Source: Citrobacter sp. Cu233 | Lineage (GTDB): Bacteria; Pseudomonadota; Gammaproteobacteria; Enterobacterales; Enterobacteriaceae | DNA: 64,000 bases | NCBI RefSeq assembly: GCF_030332225.1 | Contig: NZ_JAOWIF010000028.1 | Coordinates: 62,001-126,000 of the forward strand | Reading direction: 5' to 3' | Part shown: positions 45,673-54,846 of the stretch, one piece after another | How positions within the stretch are numbered: position 1 is the stretch's first letter | Layout: every line of letters starts with the position of its first letter | Position numbers and translations under genes: made by a program | Notes under the pieces: generated by a model | What the model was told of the DNA's origin: nothing | The model's input: the letters and a program-made list of their open reading frames with translations, nothing else | Databases searched by the model: none

Positions 45673-46122
45673 TTAATCTTCCTCGATAGTGTCTTTTGTA
45701 CTCACGACGCTGTAAGAAATGCCATCTGACTCACATTGATTATCACGAACGTTTTTCTGTACGGCGATTGCGCCAAACAGGCACAGAAAATAAGCGATCG
45801 CATAAAATCCTTTTTCACTGGGTAATAAATCCGCATTCCATAGACCTATTGCCAACAAAATAATGGAGATAGCAAAGGAAGCCACGCAGGAAACATAATA
45901 AATCTGGCTCGTCAGGATCCCTTCTATACGATCCCGCACGGTTTTCTGTAACGAAATGGAAGAGAATACACCCAACAGCATGACCGCAAAATAATAGCCC
46001 TTTTCATTCAGCATCATATCTGAACGCCACAGCCCGATCAGATACACCAGAATACCGCCGACCAGTGCCATCCAGGACATGATATTAAATGCTGGCGAAG
46101 ATGTTTTTACGTTAGATTTCAT
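45673..46122 (-). CDS. YiaA-family inner-membrane protein
   Basis: About 149 aa with two copies of the YiaA/B two-helix unit: [13 protein letters not shown]...[18 protein letters not shown], and [31 protein letters not shown]. Each unit is followed by an LQKTVRD/VQKNVRD motif. It is similar to E. coli YiaA (145 aa), whose gene lies near xylAB; this looks like an additional copy. The C-terminal ~25 residues are acidic and unique. Function unknown. Confidence 0.88.
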   Translation of the reverse strand: MKSNVKTSSPAFNIMSWMALVGGILVYLIGLWRSDMMLNEKGYYFAVMLLGVFSSISLQKTVRDRIEGILTSQIYYVSCVASFAISIILLAIGLWNADLLPSEKGFYAIAYFLCLFGAIAVQKNVRDNQCESDGISYSVVSTKDTIEED

Positions 46123-46282
46123 AAACAATTTCCGTCCTTATTTTTTAGATTGGGTGAACCCCATGATTAAATCGTGCATTAGTTTATTCGTTTCAACGTG
46201 GACGTCTGGTAAATTAAACCAGCAGTCCCTCTGGAAGGTGTCGCCTCCTTGTCAGTCGACTATTCAGGCTATTGCCTGGCCA

Positions 46283-46993
46283 TCAGTGCAGTAAAATGAC
46301 GCCATAGACCGTTAATACAGCAACACCGCCGAGGAGATACAGAGGAGAAAGCACGACATCAGTTGCCACAGCGACCGGATAGAGAAGGCGTTTTGCTGAT
46401 AGAGTATTATTGGTATAGAAATTTACCTTAATCGGATGGTTAAATCGAAAAACGTCAGCAGGGACGTGAGTCTTTTGATGTATCGTTCCCGCCAGCCCGG
46501 AGAGCCTGATTTCACACTCACCAGCACCTTTATGATTACCAGTGCAATACCACTCTGATAATTTGAGAGTACTTAAGATTAGAGCCTTCTCAGCTAGATC
46601 GCGATAACTATATTTCAAGGTAATCTCCCCGCTGAACTGATTTTTTTCTTTGTTCAACGTAAATGCAGCTTCTTCAGATACTCTGATGCGAGCCTTATCA
46701 ATTTTGCCGGTCACCAGCGCACGCAAAAAATCACCCGCTCCGGAAGTAAGGGCATAGTCAAAATTAATTCCAATAAATACCCAGCTATAATTTTCCTTTC
46801 CTGATTCAGTGATGGTTGCTGCAGTGATCACATCATTGTTATATAACGCCCGGCCATTTTCATGTTCTTTTATGTCATTTTTCAGTTGTTTTGTTGCACA
46901 ACCCGATAAAGCCAGCACAGTCAGTACTAATGAAAGACCATTAACCATTTTCCTTGCAAAATTATTCAAAATCATTCCTTTTATAAACAACAT
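46283..46993 (-). CDS. YidX-like lipoprotein
   Basis: A 236-aa protein with a signal peptide ending in a lipobox (LALSGC, Cys near residue 32). The body resembles E. coli YidX: SWVFIGINFDYALTSGAGDFLRAL, SGEITLKYSY and GTIHQK. A hydrophobic C-terminus (DVVLSPLYLLGGVAVLTVY) may anchor it in a membrane. Three in-frame ATGs (46993, 46975, 46948) are possible starts. Role unknown. Confidence 0.8.
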   Translation of the reverse strand: MLFIKGMILNNFARKMVNGLSLVLTVLALSGCATKQLKNDIKEHENGRALYNNDVITAATITESGKENYSWVFIGINFDYALTSGAGDFLRALVTGKIDKARIRVSEEAAFTLNKEKNQFSGEITLKYSYRDLAEKALILSTLKLSEWYCTGNHKGAGECEIRLSGLAGTIHQKTHVPADVFRFNHPIKVNFYTNNTLSAKRLLYPVAVATDVVLSPLYLLGGVAVLTVYGVILLH

Positions 46994-47306
46994 TAACAGC
47001 TCGGAACTATCGATTGACGCCCCCTAATCCGGGCTTAATTTCATTATATTGGGGCTTAACTCCCCTTCTGCTATTGACTGTTTAGCCAGGTAAATACGCA
47101 GTGTTTAGCGTTTTCGTTGCTGCATCGATTTCTTTCCTCAACAGCAAAATAGCTGCAGAGGTAACCGATACTAACGTTCCAAAAGACTATTAGAAGATCG
47201 GTTCACAGCACGCTTACCCATCTGAATAAATTTAGTGGCCAAATTGATGGCCACCTTTTTGAAATAGCGATTTACGCCTGAACGTCAATCGTCAAAATAT
47301 CAGGAA
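46994..47306. other. Intergenic region with a hairpin
   Basis: About 310 bases between two leftward genes. A perfect 7-bp stem (GTGGCCA / TGGCCAC) at 47235-47254, followed by CTTTTT on the plus strand, resembles a rightward terminator. Just before it a GTG-started frame of about 30 codons at 47100-47192 (MFSVFVAASIS...) may be the decayed end or shell of a small gene. No intact gene is supported. Confidence 0.4.
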
Positions 47307-50300
47307 TTAAAGTGCTGTATGACATACGGAAGCGCCTTTATAGAGGACGTCATCATTAGCGGGTCCAATTTTACCATCCAACATATAAACACCATAGTGG
47401 CTGCCGCTGCCTGCCTGGTCTGAAGACCAGGAATCTGCGATATTATTGTTTACTGAATTGTATTTACCAGGATTCCCCCATTCGCTCCACAATCCACCTA
47501 AGGTTCCGCGGGTGCCGGAGCCTTGTGATGCGCTACCATTTAACTGCTGCACCGTAGACAGGTTATAGTTCCCAGATTCGCTGTTGCAGGCTGCGCTTGC
47601 ATCTGCCCAACGCAGCTGGTTGTGATTAAAAATAAACCAGCTTTTGAGGGTAAACGAATACTCAATAATATTACCTATATTCGTCTTGGGCTTACCCGTA
47701 ATGGTCACTTTGTCTCCTTTACTTTGAGCACTAAGATTGTGAAGTTCTACCACACCATCTGTAACAGCGACCCAAGAAGTATCCGTGCTCCAGACATAGT
47801 CCGAGGCATTGGCATTGTTTTTGGGCTTAATAGTAAAGGTCGCCCCCATAAAACCGACTGTCGGGAAGTCCCCCTCTACTTTATTTACGCTGTATGAATA
47901 AGGATTTATTTGGGTTTCAATGGTACCAGGGGCTTCTATCTGCTGATAGATTGCATAGACCTGTGATTCATCTGCATTACTCCAGCCAGCAAGTTTCACT
48001 GTTGCCTTCAGATTGTCACCGGCCATACCGGCGGTGTAGGTCGCACTGTAAGTACCGTCGTTATTATCCTTCCAGGTACTGCCAGCCCTGAGAGAAGCGT
48101 TGGTTACTTTCACCGTGTCCGCCGTCAGTAACGCTGTGGCTCCGGTTACTGTACTACCGGCCGCATCTTTCAGCGTGACCGTCACCGTCATATCCGTGCC
48201 GGACGCATAGCTGGTTTTATCGGTGCTGATGGCTGATTGTGACTGTACTGGTGTACCCGCAGTAATGGCGTAAGCTTCCGACTCAGCACTGCCAGTCCAG
48301 TCAGCAAGTTTCACTGTTGCCTTCAGATTGTCACCAGCTATACCAGCGGTATAGGTCGCACTGTAAGTACCGTCACTATTATCCTTCCAGGTACTGTCCG
48401 CTTTGAGAGTGGCGTTGGCTACTTTCACTGTGTCCGCCGTCAGTAACGCAGTGGCTCCGGTTACTGCATCACCAGCCGCATCCTTCAGCGTGACCGTCAC
48501 TTTCATATCCGTGCCTGACGCGTAACTGGTTTTGTCGGTGCTGATGGCAGACTGTTCCTGTACCGGTGCGTCACTGTTGATAGTCACCCCCGCTGAAGTG
48601 AGTGTGGTGCCACTAACTGTCGGCGTAAGGGTTACATTCTCAACATCCGTGCCCGCCGTCACGGTGACAATATAGACCCCCGCGGAATTTCGGGTCAGTG
48701 CCGATACAGTGGCGCTTTTGAGGGCGCTGTTTTTCAGGCTGATGTCCTTCACATCAATATCCACCGCCTGATTATTCGCATCCAGGAGCGTCAGGGTCAG
48801 TATCTGTGTGCTCTTTCCGTCCGCCGGCAGCACACTGCTTACCGGCGTGAAGGTGGAGGTCTGTTTGTTCACTTCTGACGCCTGCACCGTCACCTGGGTA
48901 TCGCTCCGGTCAGAACGGTTGCCCTTTGTGTCTACCGCTATACCACTAACGGTATAGGTGTTCACTGCCTGAGCAGCCGACAGGTACGGCGGCAGCACCA
49001 CCACATAATCGCTTCCGTTCTGTACTATTTTTCCGCCGGCTGCGTTGAGGGCCGGAGCATCCCAGTCAATACGGGACAATCCATATGTACTGGTTACCGA
49101 CACTTGAAGTGACTTCTGCTCGCCCGCTTTACCCGTAATCAAGTCTGCCGTATGCAGCCGGAGTACCTCTTTCTTACGATATTCCAGTACAATATTATTA
49201 TTGCGTTCAACCAGGTCATATCGGCTGCCGATGAGACTGCGCATCGCCGCCACCGCGTCCGGGTTCAACTGACTGCGCCATGGCACGCCAAGCTGGTAGT
49301 TCATATCCAGTGTAAGCCGCGTGTCATTTTTTCCTGACTCTCCCTGACGCTGTTCCGCCCCCAGGGTAATCAGTGGTACCGGGGTATAGTTAACCCCGGC
49401 AGTGATGGCATGAGGGTTCTTCTGGCGGTTGTCCACCCCGAAGAGAGCCACTTCATTTCCATAGTACTGCTCGTACGTCAGTTTACCGCCTAACTGAGGC
49501 AGTGAAGGCAACCAGGCCTGAGCACGTATGTCCCAGCCGTTAGCCGGGCGTTCCTGATAATTATCCAGGTCCGGAGAATCCTTCCAGCCCGTCAGGTGTG
49601 TATAGCCATTAAATCCCAGCTTGAGGAAGTCACGCCAGTACTCCAGACCAGCCCCGGCCCGCGCATGGTCCCGTGACAGATCGTAGTCAACAAAGCTATT
49701 GGCACCGAACATCCAGGAATCGTAAAAGTGGCGGATGCCAGCCCCGAGATTGGCCTGAGTTCTGCTGTCAGTCCGGTGCAGGCTGCCCTGAGTGAAGACA
49801 ATGCGATCCTGCTGTTCATACAAAGGAAGAAGCAGATCAAACTGAGAGTTCTTAAGAGAGAAGTGTTTATCCGCATCCAACTGGACGCGGGCGGTACCAA
49901 AACGGCTCAGCCATTGCTGAAGAGCCCCTCCCGCCTCTCCCGTAGCCATACCGCGGGCCATGGACGCAGCGGCATCCCCACTTGCACCGGAGCTCAAAAA
50001 GTTCCCTGCCTGCGAAGCATACCCGGCAACTTTCTGCATCTGTTCATCATTATTATGTTCTGCCGCATCAGTATCGGAAGCGTCATTCTCCCAGCGCACT
50101 TCCGGCAGAGGTATCGCCGGGACGTCAAGCTCATCGCCCTGCTGCAGGTGGTCAAAACCATGTGAGAATGTGCGGAACTGGTTGAAATTACGCAGTTGCG
50201 CAACGGTCAGGTTATATTTTTTCGCGACAGAGGCAACGCTCTCACCGGCGCCCAGTGTGTAGACTTGCTTGCGCTGCGCAGACAACGGCGCCGGCTGCTG

Positions 50301-50429
50301 CAGGAAATGCTGTTCGCCGGCTCCGGCCATCACCGGGGCGAAAGCCACCGCCAGGGGAAAGGCTGCCTGCATGGTGATGTTGAACCAGATCTGGCGACGA
50401 ATCCCTGGTGTCACAATTGTTTTTGACAT
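47307..50429 (-). CDS. YeeJ/intimin-like inverse autotransporter adhesin
   Basis: About 1040 aa, type Ve secretion. A signal peptide region is followed by a LysM domain (YTLGAGESVASVAKKYNLTVAQL) and an inverse-autotransporter barrel (residues ~150-440, GAGLEYWRDFLKLGFNGY, NNNIVLEYRKKE). Then come bacterial Ig-like domains, two of them near-identical 105-aa repeats, and a C-terminal domain with Cys (ADASAACNSESGNYNLSTV...ASVCHTAL). The order is that of E. coli YeeJ (over 2300 aa) with far fewer Ig repeats. GTG at 50435 is a possible earlier start. Confidence 0.92.
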   Translation of the reverse strand: MSKTIVTPGIRRQIWFNITMQAAFPLAVAFAPVMAGAGEQHFLQQPAPLSAQRKQVYTLGAGESVASVAKKYNLTVAQLRNFNQFRTFSHGFDHLQQGDELDVPAIPLPEVRWENDASDTDAAEHNNDEQMQKVAGYASQAGNFLSSGASGDAAASMARGMATGEAGGALQQWLSRFGTARVQLDADKHFSLKNSQFDLLLPLYEQQDRIVFTQGSLHRTDSRTQANLGAGIRHFYDSWMFGANSFVDYDLSRDHARAGAGLEYWRDFLKLGFNGYTHLTGWKDSPDLDNYQERPANGWDIRAQAWLPSLPQLGGKLTYEQYYGNEVALFGVDNRQKNPHAITAGVNYTPVPLITLGAEQRQGESGKNDTRLTLDMNYQLGVPWRSQLNPDAVAAMRSLIGSRYDLVERNNNIVLEYRKKEVLRLHTADLITGKAGEQKSLQVSVTSTYGLSRIDWDAPALNAAGGKIVQNGSDYVVVLPPYLSAAQAVNTYTVSGIAVDTKGNRSDRSDTQVTVQASEVNKQTSTFTPVSSVLPADGKSTQILTLTLLDANNQAVDIDVKDISLKNSALKSATVSALTRNSAGVYIVTVTAGTDVENVTLTPTVSGTTLTSAGVTINSDAPVQEQSAISTDKTSYASGTDMKVTVTLKDAAGDAVTGATALLTADTVKVANATLKADSTWKDNSDGTYSATYTAGIAGDNLKATVKLADWTGSAESEAYAITAGTPVQSQSAISTDKTSYASGTDMTVTVTLKDAAGSTVTGATALLTADTVKVTNASLRAGSTWKDNNDGTYSATYTAGMAGDNLKATVKLAGWSNADESQVYAIYQQIEAPGTIETQINPYSYSVNKVEGDFPTVGFMGATFTIKPKNNANASDYVWSTDTSWVAVTDGVVELHNLSAQSKGDKVTITGKPKTNIGNIIEYSFTLKSWFIFNHNQLRWADASAACNSESGNYNLSTVQQLNGSASQGSGTRGTLGGLWSEWGNPGKYNSVNNNIADSWSSDQAGSGSHYGVYMLDGKIGPANDDVLYKGASVCHTAL
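48226..48856 (-). repeat. Tandem 315-bp repeat coding two near-identical Big1 Ig domains
   Basis: The unit starting PVQEQSAISTDKTSYASGTD and the next starting PVQSQSAISTDKTSYASGTD are offset by exactly 315 bases (105 codons). They are mostly identical over their length, within the adhesin stalk. The outer limits given are approximate. Such repeats expand and contract by recombination. Confidence 0.75.
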
Positions 50430-51046
50430 GTTCACATTGATTGACTCACACTGAATTGATGGGGTTGATGTAAAAAGTTGACGTTAATTAGCACCTGATA
50501 CAACGTCATAATAAAAATTTAGAGCTATCAAATTGGGTATAACCACCAACAAGATAAGCTCCATCGTCCAGGGAAGTTATAGTGCTGTTTTTAACTATTG
50601 TTTTGATATCATCGGTGCTCCCTGTAAAGGGACGCATTCACTAATATCCCATGAGACTGAGAGCTATTTCCGCTAGCTGCACCATATAAAATAAGGCACA
50701 TGCAATAGCATGAAACATACTGGAAATAAATTTAACCATTACTTAACCAAGTTATGGCTGCAGGATAAGTCCATATAATTTTTAAGGGAATGTTAACATA
50801 CAATTTGTATGATGAAATTAAGGTGATTCCGAATAATAACTACAGAGCGCCCAACCCGCTAAAGTATAATTACGGTAAAGAGGGCACCAAACATCATACT
50901 CAGTGGAACATGACAGAAAGTGACCCCTTGCCCGACAAGAAACAGAGGATAATACCTGCCAATACTCTCATCGACGCCCTCTCCAGGCCGATTGTTCAAT
51001 CACAAACTGATATCGGGCGAGGAACCCACGCTCCCCGCCATCAGAT
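50430..51046. other. Intergenic region upstream of the inverse autotransporter
   Basis: About 620 bases, AT-rich, expected to hold the promoter of the adhesin gene. A plus-strand frame at 50790-51179 runs antisense into the tautomerase gene and looks like chance. No RNA gene or repeat recognised. Confidence 0.5.
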
Positions 51047-51256
51047 TCACTCTTTACTGGCTTTTTTACGCAATTCGGTCACCGGTACGCCACCAATCCC
51101 CCAGTTATCGGTTTCGACTTCGTCAATAACCACAATCGTTGTCTTGGGATTTTTGTTAAGCACATCCACCAGTAGCTGAGTAACACCTTCCATCAGCTGT
51201 TTCTTTTGTTTATCGGTAGCACCTTCTTTGGTGATCTTAATATTTACGTAGGGCAT
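51047..51256 (-). CDS. 4-oxalocrotonate tautomerase-family protein
   Basis: A 69-aa protein starting M-PYVNIKITKEG, so Pro1 would be the catalytic base after Met removal. The KQLMEGVTQLLVDVLNKNP helix and VVIDEV strand are typical. Small hexameric tautomerases act on alpha-keto acids and enols. Its neighbours are an MFS transporter and a LysR regulator. Confidence 0.9.
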   Translation of the reverse strand: MPYVNIKITKEGATDKQKKQLMEGVTQLLVDVLNKNPKTTIVVIDEVETDNWGIGGVPVTELRKKASKE

Positions 51257-51405
51257 AAAAACTCCTGCAAATCAGATAATTATGGGAAATGCGCACAGAC
51301 AGAACAGCACGCACATTAAACAGCAGAACAAAGTCATAATGTTTTTGAAAACGAGTTCTGCCGGAGGGACTATTAAGAAAACTAGCTGAAATATAACGAT
51401 TGTCA

Positions 51406-52593
51406 TTATTTCCAAGAACAACCAGAATATTTAGCTTTGTTGTATTGTAAATAACTAATCGCTGCTGCGATAAATAACGAGACTGCGCCCAACAATATGG
51501 AATAGGTCATTCCATTTTTATTACTCTGAAAGACACTGACAACTAATGGGCCGAGGATTTGCCCTATCCCATAGGTCAGCGTAACGAGACCGAGGAGATT
51601 AATCTTTTTGGGCGCGCTTATTTTTCTAGCCAGCGGCATGACTAACGAGCTTGTACCCATAAATGTGCCACCAAATCCAATGCAGCTAATGGTTAATAGC
51701 AGTGGCGAGTTAATAAATATGGCCATGACTACGCAACTCGCTTGCACAATTAAGTTAGCGCTCAGGCAGAATAATATATTCCATTTGCGGGCGGCCCATA
51801 GCCAACCATAGCAGCCGGGAATAATGGCAAGACCGACAATAGACCAGATATGGTCGGCTAAAAAAGTGTTGCCACCCCCCCGGGCCATTAACGGCAAATA
51901 CGTGGCGACAATGATATAGCCGAACCCCGCCAGTCCATACAGTAAGGCTAAATTCCACCACTGGATATCCGACTCCACGCCTACGGCAGCTTTTACTGGG
52001 GAGATCATATGATTATCTTTCGGCAATAGCATCGTCAGTATGACGAAAAGTATCGCTGAAATTATGGCTGCACCAATCCACAACACATGTGAATTTAAAG
52101 CGTAGAATACGCCGGCAATGACATATTCATTGCCGATAAAAATGCCCACTCCTACGCCCGAAAACAAAGAGGCGATAACAAAAGGATGATGGGTATGCTG
52201 AAGGACCAGCATTGAACCAAATATCATCATTCCCGCGCTTGCCACACCCGCGAGAAACCTGATTAACAAAATAATTTCTGGCTGGGTCACTTTTGCCATC
52301 AAAAAAATCAGCATGACGGTAAGTAGTGCTGAGACCAGTAACAACACTCTTAACTTATTGACAGCGCTAAAAATACCAAAAGAAAAAAGGAGGCTGCCGA
52401 CAAGATAACCAGCATAGTTGGCGCTGGCAATTAGAGATAATTGTGAAAAGGTAAACAGTCCTTCATGAAGCATAACCGGGAGCATAGGTGTGTATAAAAA
52501 GCGCCCAATGCCCATTCCTAAGGTCAAGACGATCATACCAAATACAGCCGTACTCAACTGACGGAGGCCAGCAGCACTGTGATCGAGATCCAT
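51406..52593 (-). CDS. YbfB/YjiJ-family MFS transporter
   Basis: A 395-aa membrane protein with twelve predicted helices. The N-terminus ([22 protein letters not shown]) carries the YbfB/YjiJ (MFS_4) signature. Substrate unknown. It is divergent from a LysR-type gene only ~107 bases away, the usual sign that the regulator controls it. The tautomerase gene lies 150 bases downstream on the same strand. Confidence 0.9.
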   Translation of the reverse strand: MDLDHSAAGLRQLSTAVFGMIVLTLGMGIGRFLYTPMLPVMLHEGLFTFSQLSLIASANYAGYLVGSLLFSFGIFSAVNKLRVLLLVSALLTVMLIFLMAKVTQPEIILLIRFLAGVASAGMMIFGSMLVLQHTHHPFVIASLFSGVGVGIFIGNEYVIAGVFYALNSHVLWIGAAIISAILFVILTMLLPKDNHMISPVKAAVGVESDIQWWNLALLYGLAGFGYIIVATYLPLMARGGGNTFLADHIWSIVGLAIIPGCYGWLWAARKWNILFCLSANLIVQASCVVMAIFINSPLLLTISCIGFGGTFMGTSSLVMPLARKISAPKKINLLGLVTLTYGIGQILGPLVVSVFQSNKNGMTYSILLGAVSLFIAAAISYLQYNKAKYSGCSWK

Positions 52594-52700
52594 ATTTTGG
52601 CCTCAAAAGACGAATTAAGTTTGATTGTTATCTTACACAAGGAAATGATGATAAAAAGTTAATAAAAATAACGAAAACATTCACTTTGAGTGATGCTTCT

Positions 52701-53573
52701 ATGAACAGTACCTCTCTGAACTTGTTTAAAACGGTTGCGGAAACGGGCTCCATATCCGCTGCTGCACGCAGTCTGCATTGCGTTTCTTCGAATGTCACAA
52801 CCCGCCTTAAACAGCTGGAAGCCAGCCTTGATGTCTCTCTGTTTGTGCGCGAGAAAAATCGACTCTACATTACTCCTGAGGGCGAGCTGCTACTGCGCTA
52901 CGCCAAAAAAATTCTGGCGTTGTTAGAGGAAGCGGAATTGTCCATGCTGGGAACAAAAGTGGCGGGGCCATTGCGTATTGGTGCAATGGAAACGACCGCA
53001 GCGGTACGTCTCCCTTCGATACTGGCGAATTTCCACCGCGAAATGCCTTCTATTGAGTTAAACCTGAAAACCTCTCCTACTGAGGCGCTGGTGCAACACA
53101 TTCTGAACAATGAACTGGAAATCGCATTCGTTGCCGATCATCAGGGACTGCATATGGAAAATTCCCCCCTGCAATCACACGTGTTATGTCAGGAAACACT
53201 GGTACTGGTAACAGCGGCAGAGCACCAGAATGTCATTACAGGCGCGGACCTACGGGTGACAAGGCCGCTGGTCTTTGTTAAAGGGTGCAACTATCGCTCC
53301 CGCCTGGGGGAATGGCTGCGCCTACAGGGGGTCGATTACGCCGATCCTCTGGAATTTGGCTCTTTTCAGGCGATCCTTGGTTGCGTGAGTGCCGGAATGG
53401 GGATTGCGCTGTTGCCGGAGAGTGTTGTCAGACAGTATGAAAATAACTTCCCTATCCGAAGTCATACGATTACGCCACAGATAGGTAAAGTGAACACCAT
53501 GATGATATGGCTAAAAAGCCGCGAAGTCAGCCGGGTACTTAATCGCTTTGTCTCGTTTATTACACGGGCTTAA
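52701..53573 (+). CDS. LysR-family transcriptional regulator
   Basis: About 290 aa starting MNSTSLNLFKTVAETGSISAAA. The winged HTH contains NVTTRLKQLEASLDVSLFVRE, and a LysR effector-binding domain follows with GCVSAGMGIALLPESVV. It resembles the PtrR/YneJ type. The frame is open upstream to 52488, but the HTH begins at the Met at 52701. It is probably the regulator of the divergent MFS gene. Confidence 0.92.
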   Translation: MNSTSLNLFKTVAETGSISAAARSLHCVSSNVTTRLKQLEASLDVSLFVREKNRLYITPEGELLLRYAKKILALLEEAELSMLGTKVAGPLRIGAMETTAAVRLPSILANFHREMPSIELNLKTSPTEALVQHILNNELEIAFVADHQGLHMENSPLQSHVLCQETLVLVTAAEHQNVITGADLRVTRPLVFVKGCNYRSRLGEWLRLQGVDYADPLEFGSFQAILGCVSAGMGIALLPESVVRQYENNFPIRSHTITPQIGKVNTMMIWLKSREVSRVLNRFVSFITRA

Positions 53574-53721
53574 GCGATTGCGCCTGGTAACGCCAGGCAG
53601 ACGGCAACCCAGCGTATTCATGGACGCTAAATATTTTATCCATAACAGGGACAGGCAACGTCACACCGTTGATTAAAGTTATGTAAATGCAAATTGTTTA
53701 CACTTTGCAATGATTGTAATT

Positions 53722-53740
53722 GCTAGTGATTATCATTTAT
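53722..53740. promoter_or_regulatory. Fur box upstream of the iron ABC transporter
   Basis: GCTAGTGATTATCATTTAT matches 13 of 19 positions of the Fur consensus and lies ~70 bases before the binding-protein gene. It supports iron-repressed expression. Confidence 0.72.
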
Positions 53741-53808
53741 TGTACGCAGGCAAAAAATGAGCCCCTGCTCGGGTCACTGTACGTTCCAATTACGCTGGGA
53801 TATAAACG

Positions 53809-54846
53809 ATGAATGCTCTGCCTCGCACTGGACTGCGCCGTATCACACTTGCTTCTGCTCTGGTCCTCTCTGTCAGCCTGCCGGCTTTCGCCCAGGATAC
53901 GTTAACGCTGTATACCACTCGTGAGCCGGGTCTGATTCAGCCCCTGCTTGATAGCTGGACTAAAGCCAGCGGTATAAAAGTCAGCACGGTCTATATCAAG
54001 GACGGCATGCTTGAGCGTGTTAAAGCGGAAGGTAAAAACTCCCCTGCCGACCTGCTGATGACCGTTGACGCCGGGAACCTTATCGACTTAGTCGAAGCGG
54101 GTGTGACACAACCCGTAGAGTCAGAAGCACTGAAAGCGGCTATTCCGGCCAATCTCCGCGGTGCAGATAACCAGTGGTTTGCGCTGTCAATGCGTGCGCG
54201 TGTGTTGTACGCCGAGAAGTCAATGCCAATCGATAACTGGCATTACGAGCAACTCGCCAACCCTGAGTACAAAGGTAAAGTCTGCATCCGTGCCGGACAA
54301 CACCCGTATAACACGGCATTGATTGCTGCCATGATCGCGCATCACGGCGAAGCAAAAACGGAAGAATGGCTGCGTGGCGTGAAAGCGAATCTGGCACGTA
54401 AAGCGACTGGCGGCGACCGTGACGTTGCCCGCGATATCCTCGGGGGTATTTGCGATATTGGCCTGGCGAACTCCTATTACGTCGGCCATATGAAAAACGC
54501 CAAAGAAGGCAGCGATGCACGCCAATGGGGCGATGCAATTAAAGTCGTCAAGCCAACCTTTGAAAATGGCGGCACGCACGTCAATATCAGCGGCGCTGCA
54601 GTAGCACGCTATGCCCCCAATAAAGCTGATGCCGTTAAGCTGATGGAATATTTGGTTTCCGCACCTGCCCAGCAGCAGTACGCGAAAGCGAACTTCGAAT
54701 ACCCGGTATTGAAAGGTGTCACTCTCGACCCAGTGATCAACGCCACAATTGGTGAGATCGACGTCGATAAAATTCCGTTAACCGAAATCGTGAAATACCG
54801 TAAACAAGCAAGTCTGCTGGTAGATAAAGTTGGATTCGATCAATAA
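53809..54846 (+). CDS. Ferric iron ABC transporter, periplasmic binding protein (FbpA/SfuA-like)
   Basis: A 345-aa protein. The signal peptide ends ...SLPAFA-QDTLTLYTTREPGL. The bilobed class-II binding fold contains the iron-tyrosine motif region GLANSYYVGHM (paired Tyr ligands). It delivers Fe3+ to the permease encoded next. A Fur box lies upstream and the three-gene order binding protein-permease-ATPase is that of sfuABC/fbpABC. Confidence 0.93.
   Translation: MNALPRTGLRRITLASALVLSVSLPAFAQDTLTLYTTREPGLIQPLLDSWTKASGIKVSTVYIKDGMLERVKAEGKNSPADLLMTVDAGNLIDLVEAGVTQPVESEALKAAIPANLRGADNQWFALSMRARVLYAEKSMPIDNWHYEQLANPEYKGKVCIRAGQHPYNTALIAAMIAHHGEAKTEEWLRGVKANLARKATGGDRDVARDILGGICDIGLANSYYVGHMKNAKEGSDARQWGDAIKVVKPTFENGGTHVNISGAAVARYAPNKADAVKLMEYLVSAPAQQQYAKANFEYPVLKGVTLDPVINATIGEIDVDKIPLTEIVKYRKQASLLVDKVGFDQ

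Noticed and set aside
50790..51179. Plus-strand 129-codon frame
   Set aside because: It runs antisense through most of the tautomerase gene, has no family resemblance, and its ribosome site is poor.
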